Source: Caulobacter sp. 602-2 (lineage in GTDB: Bacteria; Pseudomonadota; Alphaproteobacteria; Caulobacterales; Caulobacteraceae). From it: DNA of 64,000 bases. The position numbers and the translations under genes are program-made. Under the pieces are notes generated by a model, which did no database searches, was not told where the DNA came from, and was given only the letters and a program-made list of their open reading frames with translations. Numbering within the stretch: the first letter of the stretch is position 1; each line of letters starts with the position of its first letter. The stretch spans positions 124,001-188,000 of the forward strand of contig NZ_JAAKGT010000010.1 of NCBI RefSeq assembly GCF_011043625.1, read 5' to 3'. Positions 34,577 through 46,320 of this stretch are shown one piece after another.

Positions 34577-36336
34577 TAAGCCGCCGCGGTGCGGGCCGGC
34601 GGGTTGGACAGCACGTCGACCAGGGCCGCGTGCAGCTGGGCCGGGTCGATCGGCTTGGCGACGTGGGCGTCCATGCCGGCGGCGCGGCAGGCGTCCCAGT
34701 CCTTGGGGGTCGAGGAGGCGGTGACGGCGATGACCGGCGCGTCGCGGTTGGGACCAGGCTCGCCGCGCAGGATGCGGGTGGTCTCGCGACCGCCCAGGCC
34801 CGGCATGTAGACGTCCATCAGCACCACGTCGAAGGCGCCGGCCCCAAGCAGCTCCAGCGCCCGCTCGCCGGACTCGGCCAGCACCGGCGTGACGCCGAAG
34901 GTCTGCAGAACCAGCTCGACGGCCCGGCGGTTGACCACGTGGTCGTCGACCACCAGCACCCGGGTTCCGGCGATCGAGGCGGCGCTGGCCGCAACCGGCG
35001 GCGCCTGGGTCTCGTCGACGCGGACCGTCAGGCGCAGGCGCGCGCCCCTGCCCAGGCCCTCGCTGGCCACGGTGATGTCGCCGCCCATCAGCCGGGCCAG
35101 CTCGCGGCTGATCACCAGGCCCAGGCCCGAACCGCCATGGCGGCGCACGACCTCGGCGGTCAGCTGGTCGAAGGGGGTGAACAGGCGCGGCAGGGCCTCG
35201 GGCTCGATGCCCCGGCCGGTGTCGACGACGCCGATCTCCAGCGTCCAGCCCTCGCCCTGGCGGTGGGCGGCCAGGGTCACGACGATCTCGCCGCGCTCGG
35301 TGAACTTGATGGCGTTGGACAGCAGGTTGTTGAGCACCTGGCGCAGCCGCAGGCTGTCGCCGGCCACCCAGCGCGGCAGGCCCGCCGCGCCCTCGATACG
35401 CAGGCGCAGGCCCTTCTTCTGCACCTCGGGCCGCCACAGGCGCAGGGTGTCGGCCAGGGCCTGGCGCAGGTCGTAGGGCGCGCGCTCGACGGCCATGCGG
35501 CCGGCCTCCAGGCGCGAGAAGTCCAGAAGGTCGTTGAGCAGGGTGCGCATCATGCCGCCGGCGTCGGCGATCAGCTGGGCGTGGACCTTGGCGCTGGCCT
35601 CGGGGACCTCGCTGTGCAGGCGCGCCGCGCCGGCCAGGATGGCGCTGATCGGGGTGCGCAGTTCGTGGCTGATCATGGCCACGAAGGCGCTCTTGGCGGC
35701 CACGGCCTCCTCGGCCTCGTGACGGCGGCGCTCGGCCTCGGCCTTGGCGGCCTCCTCGGCCTTCAGCGCGGCCTCCAGGGTGCGGGCGGCCACCGTCACC
35801 GAGACGATCAGCAGCAGCACCCCGAACCACAGGGCGTTGGCCAGCGGCGCGTCGGGATTGGCCGCCCGGCCGATGAACGGCGCGATCAGCAGGTAGACGA
35901 CGTGCGGGATCGCCGCCGCCAGGGTGGCCGACCGGAGGCTGACATTGACGACGATGACGTTGAGCAGCGCCCCGGCCAGCAGCATGCCGCCCAGGGTGGG
36001 CGCGAAGCGCTGATGCGAGGCGAACAGCGGCAGGGCCAGGGCCCCGAAGATGATCGAGGTGATCGCCGGCATGATCGCCAGCGACCAGGCCCGCCAGCCG
36101 GTCAGGAACCGCTCGGGCGCGGCCTTCAGCTTCCGGAACAGCCACAGCTCGAAGAGCTGGGCCACGGTATAGACCGCCGCCCAGGCCCAGACCCACTTCA
36201 TGCCGATGAAGACGTGCAGGATGACGGCGATCGAGATCGTGGCGGTCAGGCGCAGATAGACATTGCCGCGCCGCGCCGCGGCGGCGTGGATCATCGCCGC
36301 CTGGCGATCCTTCGCGTTGATGGCCCTTCCGCGCAT
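34576..36336 (-). CDS. Membrane hybrid histidine kinase
   Basis: Sensor kinase with attached receiver (586 aa). Six or so membrane helices fill residues 28-185, a coiled region follows, then HisKA with His224 in MISHELRTPISAI, an ATPase domain (NNLLSNAIKF, DTGRGIE, GGSGLGLVISREL) and a C-terminal receiver with VVDDH and the phospho-acceptor Asp in VVLMDVYMPG. It lacks a periplasmic or PAS sensor, so the membrane part is the likely input. I chose the ATG at 36336 over one at 36423. Its TAG stop lies in the terminal repeat of a MITE-like element. Signal and downstream partner are unknown. Confidence 0.93.
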   Translation of the reverse strand: MRGRAINAKDRQAAMIHAAAARRGNVYLRLTATISIAVILHVFIGMKWVWAWAAVYTVAQLFELWLFRKLKAAPERFLTGWRAWSLAIMPAITSIIFGALALPLFASHQRFAPTLGGMLLAGALLNVIVVNVSLRSATLAAAIPHVVYLLIAPFIGRAANPDAPLANALWFGVLLLIVSVTVAARTLEAALKAEEAAKAEAERRRHEAEEAVAAKSAFVAMISHELRTPISAILAGAARLHSEVPEASAKVHAQLIADAGGMMRTLLNDLLDFSRLEAGRMAVERAPYDLRQALADTLRLWRPEVQKKGLRLRIEGAAGLPRWVAGDSLRLRQVLNNLLSNAIKFTERGEIVVTLAAHRQGEGWTLEIGVVDTGRGIEPEALPRLFTPFDQLTAEVVRRHGGSGLGLVISRELARLMGGDITVASEGLGRGARLRLTVRVDETQAPPVAASAASIAGTRVLVVDDHVVNRRAVELVLQTFGVTPVLAESGERALELLGAGAFDVVLMDVYMPGLGGRETTRILRGEPGPNRDAPVIAVTASSTPKDWDACRAAGMDAHVAKPIDPAQLHAALVDVLSNPPARTAAA

Positions 36337-36507
36337 AGCGCAGCCCCCGCTGGCCTCGAAACCCTGGAATTTCTCGCCCCGACTATGGGCGACAGACGCT
36401 AAGAGGGCGTGAAAGAACGCCATTCTCTCAATGGCACGCCGTCGGGGGGCTTGGCGAGGGCGGTAAGGGGCTGCCGGGCAATTGGCCGCACCCCGCCCGG
36501 GAAACGG

Positions 36508-36795
36508 TCAGCCGGGACGGCCCAGCAGGCGCTCGAGGTCCTCGGGCGACAGGCCGTCGATCTCCAGCCGCTTGAGGCGCGCGGTCGCGCCGGCGGCCAC
36601 GCGGACGGCCGAGCGCGACAGTCCCAGGCGCTTGGCCAGGAAGGCGACGAGGGCGGCGTTGGCCTCGCCCTCGACCGGCGGGGCGCTGACCCGCACCTTC
36701 AGATAGGGCCGGCCGTCGGCGTCGGCCGCCCAGCCGTCGACGGCGTCACGCCCGCCCCGCGGGGTCAGGCGCACGGCCAGGACGGCGCTGGTCAC
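36508..36795 (-). CDS. DUF167 (YggU-type) protein
   Basis: Small protein (95 aa) of the DUF167/YggU family: LAVRLTPRGGRDAVDGW, LKVRVSAPPVEGEANAALV and the basic KRLGLSRSAVRVAAGATARL are all typical. Function is not established. The GTG start at 36795 lies 7 bases after the yggT stop; a TTG at 36819 is an alternative that would overlap yggT. The yggT-yggU order is conserved across many proteobacteria. Confidence 0.9.
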   Translation of the reverse strand: MTSAVLAVRLTPRGGRDAVDGWAADADGRPYLKVRVSAPPVEGEANAALVAFLAKRLGLSRSAVRVAAGATARLKRLEIDGLSPEDLERLLGRPG

Positions 36796-36802
36796 GGCTG
36801 GA

Positions 36803-37117
36803 TCAGCCGAGGATGCCAAGCAGGGTGTTGCGCAGCGGGAACAGCAGGAAGTTCTGCACGCCGATGATCACCAGGATCAGGATGATCGGGGTGATGTCGA
36901 CGCCGCCCAGCGGCGGGATGACCTTGCGCAGCGGGGCCAGCAGCGGTCGCGTCACCGCGTCGAGGAAGCGGCTGATCTGATAGACCGCGTTGTTGCGCAG
37001 GTTGATGACGTCGAAGGCCACCAGCCAGCTGATGATCGCGCTGATGATCACCGCCCACTTCAGCAGGCCGAGCAGGGCGTTGAGAATGAAGAAGACGAAG
37101 TAGATCAGCGGGGCCAT
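36803..37117 (-). CDS. YggT family membrane protein
   Basis: Integral membrane protein (104 aa) with two hydrophobic hairpins. Family blocks include IISWLVAFDVINLRNNAVYQ, ISRFLDAVTRPLLAPLRKVIPPLGG and DITPIILIL. YggT proteins have been linked to membrane and osmotic or cell-division functions, but no firm role is known. It heads a two-gene unit with the DUF167 gene. Confidence 0.93.
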   Translation of the reverse strand: MAPLIYFVFFILNALLGLLKWAVIISAIISWLVAFDVINLRNNAVYQISRFLDAVTRPLLAPLRKVIPPLGGVDITPIILILVIIGVQNFLLFPLRNTLLGILG

Positions 37118-37358
37118 GTGCGTTCCGTGCTGGAGCGTGGCCACCGAAGATATGTACGGTTTCGGGGCCTGCCACGCTCGGGATGTGCGATCGGGAACCC
37201 GCCTGCCAAGCCTCGACGTCGCCGTCGAAAGCCGGCGAGCCCCAGCGACCGACTTCTTGCCCGCCCCCGCCCGCCCTGGCAAGGCCGCGCTGTTTTCACC
37301 GACCCCTGCAACTGCCGCTTGACGGACGCTCCAGGCCACCGTATCTCCGCGCTTCCTT

Positions 37359-37434
37359 GGGGCCGTAGCTCAGATGGTAGAGCGCCTCGTTCGCAATGAG
37401 GAGGTCAGGGGTTCGATTCCCCTCGGCTCCACCA
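37359..37434 (+). tRNA. tRNA-Ala (anticodon CGC)
   Basis: A full 76-nt cloverleaf with encoded CCA: acceptor GGGGCCG pairs with CGGCTCC (one G-T), the D arm has AGCTCAGATGGTAGAGC, the anticodon loop is TTCGCAA (CGC reads codon GCG), and the T arm is GGGGTTCGATTCCCC. GCG is a frequent alanine codon in this GC-rich genome. Confidence 0.97.
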
Positions 37435-37534
37435 AGGACCTTTCCGGACATCGGTGAAGCTTTCAGGCCGGCGCGGTTCAGCCGCGCTCCTGGGGTTGCG
37501 CGTGCGTGCGGCGGCGTTCGAGGCGCGCACGAAA

Positions 37535-37557
37535 AAGGGCGGGGTCTCCCCCGCCCT
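37535..37557 (-). terminator. Rho-independent terminator after aguB
   Basis: On the minus strand a perfect 10-bp stem (AAGGGCGGGG / CCCCGCCCTT) with a three-base loop is followed by TTTTTCGTG, 35 bases after the aguB stop. Confidence 0.92.
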
Positions 37558-37591
37558 TCGTCGTTGGTCCGCGTGGCCCGCGTCGTCGGCG

Positions 37592-38473
<882 letters not shown>

Positions 38474-38560
38474 GTCGGAGGTCCGGATCACCAAAAAGTT
38501 GAAACTGCGAGCGCGCGGCTTTCGCGGAGGCCTCCAAGGCCTCCGACTTGTGTCAACGTA

Positions 38561-39562
38561 CTAAGCGGGTTCTTGCTGGCTGATGCAGTGGAACGAACCG
38601 CCGCCGGTGAGGATCGCGGTCGAGGCCAGGCCGATGACCTGGCGCTCGGGGAACAGGCCCTTGATCACCTCGACGGCGAAGGCGCCCGACTCCTCGGCGT
38701 AGATCGGCACGATCACCGCCTCGTTGGCGATCAGGAAGTTCATGTGCGAGGCCGGGATCGGCTCGCCGTCCTCGTCCAGGATCTTGCCCGGCGAGGGGAT
38801 GCGCACGACCTGCAGCGGCGAGCCGCGGCTGTCGGTCATGGCGCCCAGCAGGCGGGCGGTCTCGGCATAGACCTCGGCGTTGGGATCGTCGGCGCCGAAG
38901 GCCATCGGGCAGGCGACGACGCCGGGCGCGACGAAGCGGGCCAGGTTGTCGACGTGGCCGTCGGTGTGGTCGTTGAGCAAACCATCGCCCAGCCACAGCA
39001 CCTTCTTGGCGCCCAGGGCGGCGCCCAGGGCGGAGGTGGCCGAGGCTTCGTCCCAGCCGGCGTTGCGGTTGGCGTTCAGCAGGCACTGGCGGGTGGTCAG
39101 GATGGTGCCCAGGCCGTCGTGGTCGAGGGCGCCGCCTTCCAGGATGAAGTCGTTGCGGACCAGCGGCGCGCCCGAGGCCGCGGCGATCTGCTCGGCGACG
39201 ATGTCGTCGCCCTCCAGGTCGTACTTGCCGCCCCAGCCGTTGAACTTGAAGCCGGCCGCCGAGGCGCCCTTGGCGGTCTCGGTGAAGATCGGACCGGTGT
39301 CGCGCAGCCAGATGTCGCCGAACTGGCCGCGGACGATCTCGACGCTGGTGTCGGAGAGCAGGGCGCGGGCGGCGGCCTCGGCCTCGTCGCCGACCACCAT
39401 CAGGCGCACGCGCTCGCCGCCTGGGCCGGCCAGGGCGCGGGCGAGGTCGGCGACCTCCTGTTGCGCCTGCTCGAGGTCTTCCTGCCAGAGCTCGCCATGG
39501 CTGGGGAAGCCCAGCCACATGGCGCGGTGCGGAGCCCACTCGGCGGGAACGGTGAGGGTCAT
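38561..39562 (-). CDS. aguA: Agmatine deiminase
   Basis: Guanidine-modifying enzyme (333 aa) that turns agmatine into N-carbamoylputrescine and ammonia. The fold shows FNGWGGKYD, DFILEGGALDHDG (catalytic Glu), DGHVDNLARFV (catalytic Asp/His) and the nucleophile Cys326 in GGGSFHCISQQEPA, only seven residues from the end, as in this family. The start MTLTVPAEWAPH is preferred over an upstream ATG at 39580. With aguB it supplies putrescine; no arginine decarboxylase is in the window. Confidence 0.95.
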   Translation of the reverse strand: MTLTVPAEWAPHRAMWLGFPSHGELWQEDLEQAQQEVADLARALAGPGGERVRLMVVGDEAEAAARALLSDTSVEIVRGQFGDIWLRDTGPIFTETAKGASAAGFKFNGWGGKYDLEGDDIVAEQIAAASGAPLVRNDFILEGGALDHDGLGTILTTRQCLLNANRNAGWDEASATSALGAALGAKKVLWLGDGLLNDHTDGHVDNLARFVAPGVVACPMAFGADDPNAEVYAETARLLGAMTDSRGSPLQVVRIPSPGKILDEDGEPIPASHMNFLIANEAVIVPIYAEESGAFAVEVIKGLFPERQVIGLASTAILTGGGSFHCISQQEPA

Positions 39563-39653
39563 TTTCGAAAGCCTGGTCAAACGGAGCGGCGCAGATGGCC
39601 CCTGGGGGACCGGGGGTCAAGCGCGGGTTCTAGCAAATTGGTGCGACAAAAGA

Positions 39654-39679
39654 AAAAGGGCGGCTCCGAAGAGCCGCCC
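39654..39679 (-). terminator. Rho-independent terminator of the TonB receptor gene
   Basis: On the minus strand a 9-bp stem (GGGCGGCTC / GAGCCGCCC) with a four-base loop is followed by TTTTTCTTTT, 28 bases after the receptor stop. Confidence 0.93.
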
Positions 39680-39706
39680 TTCCGTCTTTCTGCGTCCAGG
39701 TTCGGA

Positions 39707-42148
39707 TTAGAACTTGGCGTGCAGGGTGACCATGACGGTGCGCGGGTAGCCCGGCTGACCAAGGCCGGTGCCCGACGGGTTCACCGACAGGTCGCCGAGG
39801 TACTTCTCGTCGGTCAGGTTCTTGACGTTCAGCTGGACGTACGAGCCCTTGGCGCCGATGGCTTCCAGGGTGTAGCGCGCGTCCAGGTCCAGCAGAGCGT
39901 AGCTCGGCACCTTTTCGGTGTTGGTCAGGTTGGTCCAGCGCTCGCCGACGTACTTGGCTTGAACGCCGACGCTGAAGGCGTCGGTGACGTCCCAGTCGAC
40001 GCGCAGGCCGCCCTGGTACTTCGGGGTCTCGTACAGTTCCTTGCCCTTGGTCGGCAGGGTGCTGCCGAGCGAGGTGCCCGGGATGTTCGACTGGATCTCG
40101 GAGTCGACGTACGAGAACGAAGCGTAGAAGCCGATGTAGCTGGCCGGACGAACGCCGAACTGGGCGTCGAAGCCCTTCAGCACCACGTCACCCACGTTGA
40201 CCGAGAAGGCGATGTTGTCCTGCTCGTTGAACGCCCGCTCGATGCGGTTGGTGAAGTCGTTGTAGTACACCGAGGCCGCGAACAGGACGGTCGAGTTCTG
40301 GAAGCGGTAGCCGATGTCGTAGACGTTGGCGGTTTCCGGATCCGGGTCCGTCATCTTGCGGTCGTAGAGGTCGTCCGTACGCGGCGCCGACAGGGTCTGG
40401 GCGTAGCTGACGTAGATCGACTGGCTGTCGGTGAACTTATAGCTGGCGCCCACGTTCGGCAGGATGTCGTCGTACTTGCGCGTGAACTTGCGCGGACGGC
40501 CGTACTGGGTGGTGCCTTGACCCGGCAGGGTGACCAGGGTCTGGCCGTTGCCGTCGTCGGAGCCGGCGACCGCGGTCGGGGCCTGGTTGGTGCAGTAGGC
40601 GTTGAAGGTGTCGACCTGGTAGCAGAAGTTGTTCAGGTCGCGCTTGAAGAACGGCGCGCGGATGCCGACGTTCACCAGCAGCTTGTCTTCGATGAACTTG
40701 CCGCGGTACTCGGCCGAGAACTGGTTCAGCGTGGCGACCGAGACGCGGTCACGACGGCGCAGGATCGAGCCGTCCGACAGACGGATCGCTTGGCCGTAGC
40801 CGTCCTTGCCGCCGAACACGTCGTTCGGGTTCATCTGCAGGTCGAAGGTCGTGTACTGACCGGTCTGACGGTGGTTGGCCGTGTCGTAGGTGTAGGCGGC
40901 GCGGATGCTCTGGCTGTCCGAGAACTTCCAGATGGCCGACGACGTGATGCCGTAACGACGGGTGTTGGTGATGTTCGGGCCGTACAGCAGGACGGTGTCG
41001 AGCGTGTCGCCGTCGCCGTTCAGGTCCAGGGCGCCGGTCAGCGACGAACCACGGATGAAGCCGTTGCCGGTGCCGGTGCCGTCTTCACGGAACAGGGCGC
41101 GACCGCCGCCGTTGGCCAGGGTGTACTGGAAGTACGGGTCGGCCGTGACGATCAGGTTCTCGCCGATGTGGAACAGCGACTGACCGCGGATGTTGCCCGT
41201 GTTCGACGGGTTGATGTTGTACTTGTAGCAGGTGCCGGTGTTCAGATCGACCTGGGCGGTGCCGGCGACCGGGGTGGCGCGGTTACAGGCGCCAGCCGCG
41301 CTCGTGCCCGAAACCGAGTCCGTGTAGCCGACGCCCGTGCCGGCCTGGAAGGCCGCCAGCGACATGCGGTTGATGAAGTTGTTGCGGTTTTCGTTGTAGT
41401 TGGCGATCAGGCTGACGAAGTCGCCGTTGTCGCCGATCGGCTGATAGATGCGGGCGTTGAACTGCTTCTTGTGGATCTTGCCCGGGCCGTTGAACACGTC
41501 GTTCTTGGCTTCCGCGTAGCTGATCCAGGCGCTGGTGCCGAGCGGGCCGACGGCGCCGGTGTCGATCACGCCGAAGAAGCGCTTGAAGTTCTGCTGGCCG
41601 CCCTGCAGCTCGATCGTGGCGCCGAAGTCTTCCGACGGCTTGCGGGTGACGTAGTTGATGGTGCCGCCGGCGGCCGCGGCCGTCGGGCTGTCGACGTCGG
41701 TCGTGCCCAGGTTCACGTCGACCTTGGAGATCAGTTCCGAGTCCAGCTGCTGGTTCGGGTAGATGGCGTAGTTACCGCTGTCGTTCAGCGGGATGCCGTC
41801 TTGCAGCAGGGCGACGCGCTGGCTGTCGAAGCCGCGGATGTTGATGTCGCCGCCGGCCGAGCCGAAGGCGTCGTTGTTGGTGAAGTTCACGCCCGGCATC
41901 AGGTTGAGCGAGTCCAGAACGGTCTGGCCCGGCACCTGGCGGGAGATGAATTCCTGCGTGATCGTCGAGCGCGCCTTCGGCACGGTCTGCGAAACGATCG
42001 CGCCGTTCTGGTTGCGGGTGGTGGTCGCCGTGACGACGATGGCCTCGACGGCGTCGGTGCCGGTCGACTGGGCGAAAGCGGCGGTCGACGCCAGCAGGCT
42101 GCCGACCAGCGCGGTCGACGCCAGGCAGGCGATTTTTTTCGTCTTCAT
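39707..42148 (-). CDS. TonB-dependent outer-membrane receptor
   Basis: Ligand-gated outer-membrane channel (813 aa). A signal peptide (cleaved near STAAFAQ) precedes a TonB-box-like EAIVVTA, a plug domain (QTVLDSLNLMPGVNF, DINIRGFDSQRVALLQDGIP) and a 22-strand barrel ending in Phe (VMVTLHAKF). The plug resembles siderophore/FecA-type receptors, but the ligand is not evident. The start at 42148 is chosen for its signal peptide and the GAGGGG upstream. The next 190 bases toward the GT39 gene are AT-richer and hold the divergent promoters. Confidence 0.93.
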   Translation of the reverse strand: MKTKKIACLASTALVGSLLASTAAFAQSTGTDAVEAIVVTATTTRNQNGAIVSQTVPKARSTITQEFISRQVPGQTVLDSLNLMPGVNFTNNDAFGSAGGDINIRGFDSQRVALLQDGIPLNDSGNYAIYPNQQLDSELISKVDVNLGTTDVDSPTAAAAGGTINYVTRKPSEDFGATIELQGGQQNFKRFFGVIDTGAVGPLGTSAWISYAEAKNDVFNGPGKIHKKQFNARIYQPIGDNGDFVSLIANYNENRNNFINRMSLAAFQAGTGVGYTDSVSGTSAAGACNRATPVAGTAQVDLNTGTCYKYNINPSNTGNIRGQSLFHIGENLIVTADPYFQYTLANGGGRALFREDGTGTGNGFIRGSSLTGALDLNGDGDTLDTVLLYGPNITNTRRYGITSSAIWKFSDSQSIRAAYTYDTANHRQTGQYTTFDLQMNPNDVFGGKDGYGQAIRLSDGSILRRRDRVSVATLNQFSAEYRGKFIEDKLLVNVGIRAPFFKRDLNNFCYQVDTFNAYCTNQAPTAVAGSDDGNGQTLVTLPGQGTTQYGRPRKFTRKYDDILPNVGASYKFTDSQSIYVSYAQTLSAPRTDDLYDRKMTDPDPETANVYDIGYRFQNSTVLFAASVYYNDFTNRIERAFNEQDNIAFSVNVGDVVLKGFDAQFGVRPASYIGFYASFSYVDSEIQSNIPGTSLGSTLPTKGKELYETPKYQGGLRVDWDVTDAFSVGVQAKYVGERWTNLTNTEKVPSYALLDLDARYTLEAIGAKGSYVQLNVKNLTDEKYLGDLSVNPSGTGLGQPGYPRTVMVTLHAKF

Positions 42149-42338
42149 ATGCAAGGATCCCCTCATTCTTTGACGCGAGCCCGAAAAAGTGAGCATCAAA
42201 CCGCATCGTTTGTGGGGTTTAGCGAAACATTTCGAAGGTTTGGTGACGGAAAGGCCACGATGGCCCAGAAACCGCCAGATTCCTCCGTCGCTTGCGGAAG
42301 AATTAGTCATATTTCACTTACTTCGGTAAGAAGCGCGC

Positions 42339-43922
42339 ATGACAGCCAGCCCTTACGCCGCCAAAGATTCCGAAGCCCGAGCCTGGCGCTTGACCGTCAT
42401 CGCGGCGGGCTTGCTGACAATCGTCCGGGTGCTGGCGATTTTTTCCACGCCGCTGGAACTGTACCCGGACGAAGCCCAGTACTGGCTTTGGTCGCGAACC
42501 CTGGACTTCGGCTACTATTCCAAGCCGCCGATGGTGGCCTGGGTGATCTGGCTGACCACCCAGATCGGCGGTGACGCCGAGGCCTGGCTGCGGGTCGGCG
42601 CGCCGCTGCTGCACGGCGCCACGGCGCTGGTGCTGTATCGCATCGCCAACCGCCTCTACGGCGGATGGACCGGCATGGCGGCCGCGGCCGTCTACGCCCT
42701 GATGCCGGGCGTGGCCCTGTCGTCGGCGGTGATCGGCACCGACGCGCCGCTGCTGTTCTTCCTGGCGCTGACGATCTGGGCCTATGTGTCGCTGCCGGCC
42801 GCCGAGCCCGGCCGCAAGCGCCTGCTGGTCGCCGCCGGCCTGGGCGCGGCGCTGGGCCTGGCCTTCCTGTCGAAGTACGCGGCCGTCTACCTGCTGGCCA
42901 GCATCGGCGCCCACGCGCTGCTGTCGCGCGAAGCCCGCAAGGTCTGGACCTGGCCGATGGCGCTGACCTTCTTCGGCGTGCTGATCGCCGTCTTCGCGCC
43001 CAACCTGATCTGGAACGCCGCCCACAAGTTCGCCACGGTCGAGCACACCGCCGCCAACGCCAACTGGGGCTCGCACTCGCTGTTCAATCCGCGCGAGCTG
43101 GTCGAGTTCATCGGCTCGCAATTCGGGGTGTTCGGCCCCCTGCCCTTCGGCGTGCTGCTGGGCGGCGGGATCGTGCTGGCCCTCCGCCGCAAGCTGCAGC
43201 CGGCCGACGTGCTGCTGCTGTGCTTTGCTTTGCCGCCGCTGCTGACCGTGGCCGGCCAGGCCTTCGTCAGCCGCGCCAACGCCAACTGGGCGGCCGCCGC
43301 CTATGTCGCCGGCTCGGTGCTGGCGGCCGGCTGGATGATGCGCTGGGGCGCGCGCAAGTGGCTGATCGCGGGCCTTGCGGTGCAGGGCGTGTTCGCGGGC
43401 CTGTTCCTGGCCTGCCTGACCAACCCGCGCCTGGCCGACGGCATCGGCCTGTCGAACGCCTTCAAGCGGGTGCGCGGCTGGGACCAGACGGTGCAGGCGA
43501 TCATCGACCGGGCCCGCGAGGAGCAGGCCGGCGTCGGCGTGACCTCGGTGACCGTCGACGACCGCTTCCTGTTCAACGTGGCGGCCTATTACGGCCGCGA
43601 CTACTGGGGCACGTTCGGCGCGCCGCCGCTGCGCATCTGGGTGCACGAGGCCCATCCGCAGAACCAGGCCGAGACCGAGGCCCCGCTGACGCCGGAATAC
43701 GGCCGCCGGGCGCTGGTGGCCAGCCTGGAGGGCGTCTACCGCGCCAAGATCGAGCAGGACTTCAAGGCCCATTCGGGCGACGAGATCGTCCGCGTGCGGC
43801 TGGACGCCAAGCGCAGCCGCCGCACCGACCTGTTCATCGCCGAGGGCTTCGCGCCCGTGCCGCGCGACCCGAAGACGGGCCTGCCGCCGGATCCTGAGAA
43901 CGGCGGGTCGACGGCTAGATGA
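42339..43922 (+). CDS. GT39-family (PMT/ArnT-like) glycosyltransferase
   Basis: Polytopic membrane glycosyltransferase (527 aa). The N-terminal first helix is followed by the loop motif LYPDEAQYWLWSRTLDFGYY with the family's acidic pair (Asp-Glu), then SKPPMVAWVIW and about ten hydrophobic helices, with a soluble C-terminal domain of some 130 residues. Family members use polyprenyl-phosphate sugars to modify lipids or proteins in the periplasm. The acceptor here is unknown. The gene is divergent from the TonB receptor and ends at a family C repeat. Confidence 0.9.
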   Translation: MTASPYAAKDSEARAWRLTVIAAGLLTIVRVLAIFSTPLELYPDEAQYWLWSRTLDFGYYSKPPMVAWVIWLTTQIGGDAEAWLRVGAPLLHGATALVLYRIANRLYGGWTGMAAAAVYALMPGVALSSAVIGTDAPLLFFLALTIWAYVSLPAAEPGRKRLLVAAGLGAALGLAFLSKYAAVYLLASIGAHALLSREARKVWTWPMALTFFGVLIAVFAPNLIWNAAHKFATVEHTAANANWGSHSLFNPRELVEFIGSQFGVFGPLPFGVLLGGGIVLALRRKLQPADVLLLCFALPPLLTVAGQAFVSRANANWAAAAYVAGSVLAAGWMMRWGARKWLIAGLAVQGVFAGLFLACLTNPRLADGIGLSNAFKRVRGWDQTVQAIIDRAREEQAGVGVTSVTVDDRFLFNVAAYYGRDYWGTFGAPPLRIWVHEAHPQNQAETEAPLTPEYGRRALVASLEGVYRAKIEQDFKAHSGDEIVRVRLDAKRSRRTDLFIAEGFAPVPRDPKTGLPPDPENGGSTAR

Positions 43923-44093
43923 TCCCTCTCCCCTTGCGGGAGAGGGTGGCCCCACGAAGTGGGGTCGGGTGAGGGGTCGCAAGCACAGAAACGCCGCGAC
44001 GGCTGGTCAGCTGTCGCGGCGTTTTGCGTCTGAGAGACCCCTCATCCGTCGGCTTCGCCGACACCTTCTCCCGCAAGGGGAGAAGGAAAGGGA

Positions 44094-44096
<3 letters not shown>
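43921..44096. repeat. Composite palindromic repeat, family C copy 1 (between convergent genes)
   Basis: GATCCCTCTCCCCTTGCGGG at the left and CCCGCAAGGGGAGAAGG at the right are near-inverse ends. An inner hairpin (AACGCCGCGAC / GTCGCGGCGTT at 43990-44023) is followed by TT and resembles a two-way terminator. It starts inside the GT39 stop codon region and ends at the cysS stop. Confidence 0.9.
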
Positions 44097-45485
<1,389 letters not shown>

Positions 45486-45678
45486 GAAAACTCGGTCGCC
45501 TTGACGCAGCGGAAGGGTGTTGTCGGAACGAAAAACCGGACCCATATAGCGGGGAGCGCGTCTTGGAACCACGTCTTTGCGACGTGAAAGGCGCGCCCTT
45601 TAACGGGTGGCACGCGTAATTCCAGGACGACAGGCGTTCTGGCGCAACTCAGCCCGTGGAAAGAACCCCCGCCAAAAC

Positions 45679-46317
45679 ATGGACGCCCTGACCCGCGAGC
45701 GAACCCTGATCGGCTCTGATGACGCCGGTCTTGATCTTGAACCCGCCCAGCGCCCCACCCGCGACGAAGCCATGGCCGCCGTGCGCACGCTGCTGGCCTG
45801 GGCCGGCGACAACCCCGACCGCGAAGGCCTGCTCGACACGCCCCAGCGCGTGGTCGACGCCTATGGCGAGTGGTTCGCCGGCTATCACGGCGACCCGGCC
45901 AAGGAGCTTTCGCGCACCTTCGAGGACGTGCAGGGCTACGACGACATGGTCATGCTGCGCGGCATCGACGTGCAGAGCCACTGCGAGCACCACATGGCGC
46001 CGTTCCTGGGCAAGGCCTGGGTGGCCTACATGCCCACCGGCAAGGTCGTGGGCCTGTCGAAGCTGGCGCGCCTGGTGGAAATCTACGCCAAGCGCCTGCA
46101 GACCCAGGAAACCATGACCATGCAGGTCGCCGACGCCATCGAGGATCACCTCTCGGCCGCCGGCGTCGCCGTGCTGATCGACGCCGAGCACCAGTGCATG
46201 TCGACCCGCGGCGTGCACCACCACGACGTCTCGACCATCACCACCCAGTTCCGCGGCGTGTTCAAGACCGACAAGGTCCTGCAGCAGCGGTTCATGGATC
46301 TGGTTGCTCGCAAATAA
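45679..46317 (+). CDS. folE: GTP cyclohydrolase I
   Basis: First enzyme of tetrahydrofolate synthesis (212 aa): converts GTP to 7,8-dihydroneopterin triphosphate. The zinc ligands are in SHCEHHMAPF and the later Cys in HQCMSTRGVHH; GKVVGLSKLARLVEIYAKRL is the typical core. I chose the ATG at 45679 (MDALTRERT), since the upstream extension is basic and unlike the family. It is divergent from cysS and converges on DUF817 across a family C repeat. Confidence 0.97.
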   Translation: MDALTRERTLIGSDDAGLDLEPAQRPTRDEAMAAVRTLLAWAGDNPDREGLLDTPQRVVDAYGEWFAGYHGDPAKELSRTFEDVQGYDDMVMLRGIDVQSHCEHHMAPFLGKAWVAYMPTGKVVGLSKLARLVEIYAKRLQTQETMTMQVADAIEDHLSAAGVAVLIDAEHQCMSTRGVHHHDVSTITTQFRGVFKTDKVLQQRFMDLVARK

Positions 46318-46320
46318 CGC

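Noticed and set aside
34368..34578. A complete insertion sequence
   Set aside because: The interval is only about 210 bp and has no transposase frame, so it is at most a non-autonomous element.
42210..42250. Pho box in front of the TonB receptor
   Set aside because: CGTCACC and TTCGAAA-type words appear near here, but no two heptamers with the TGTC core lie 11 bp apart.
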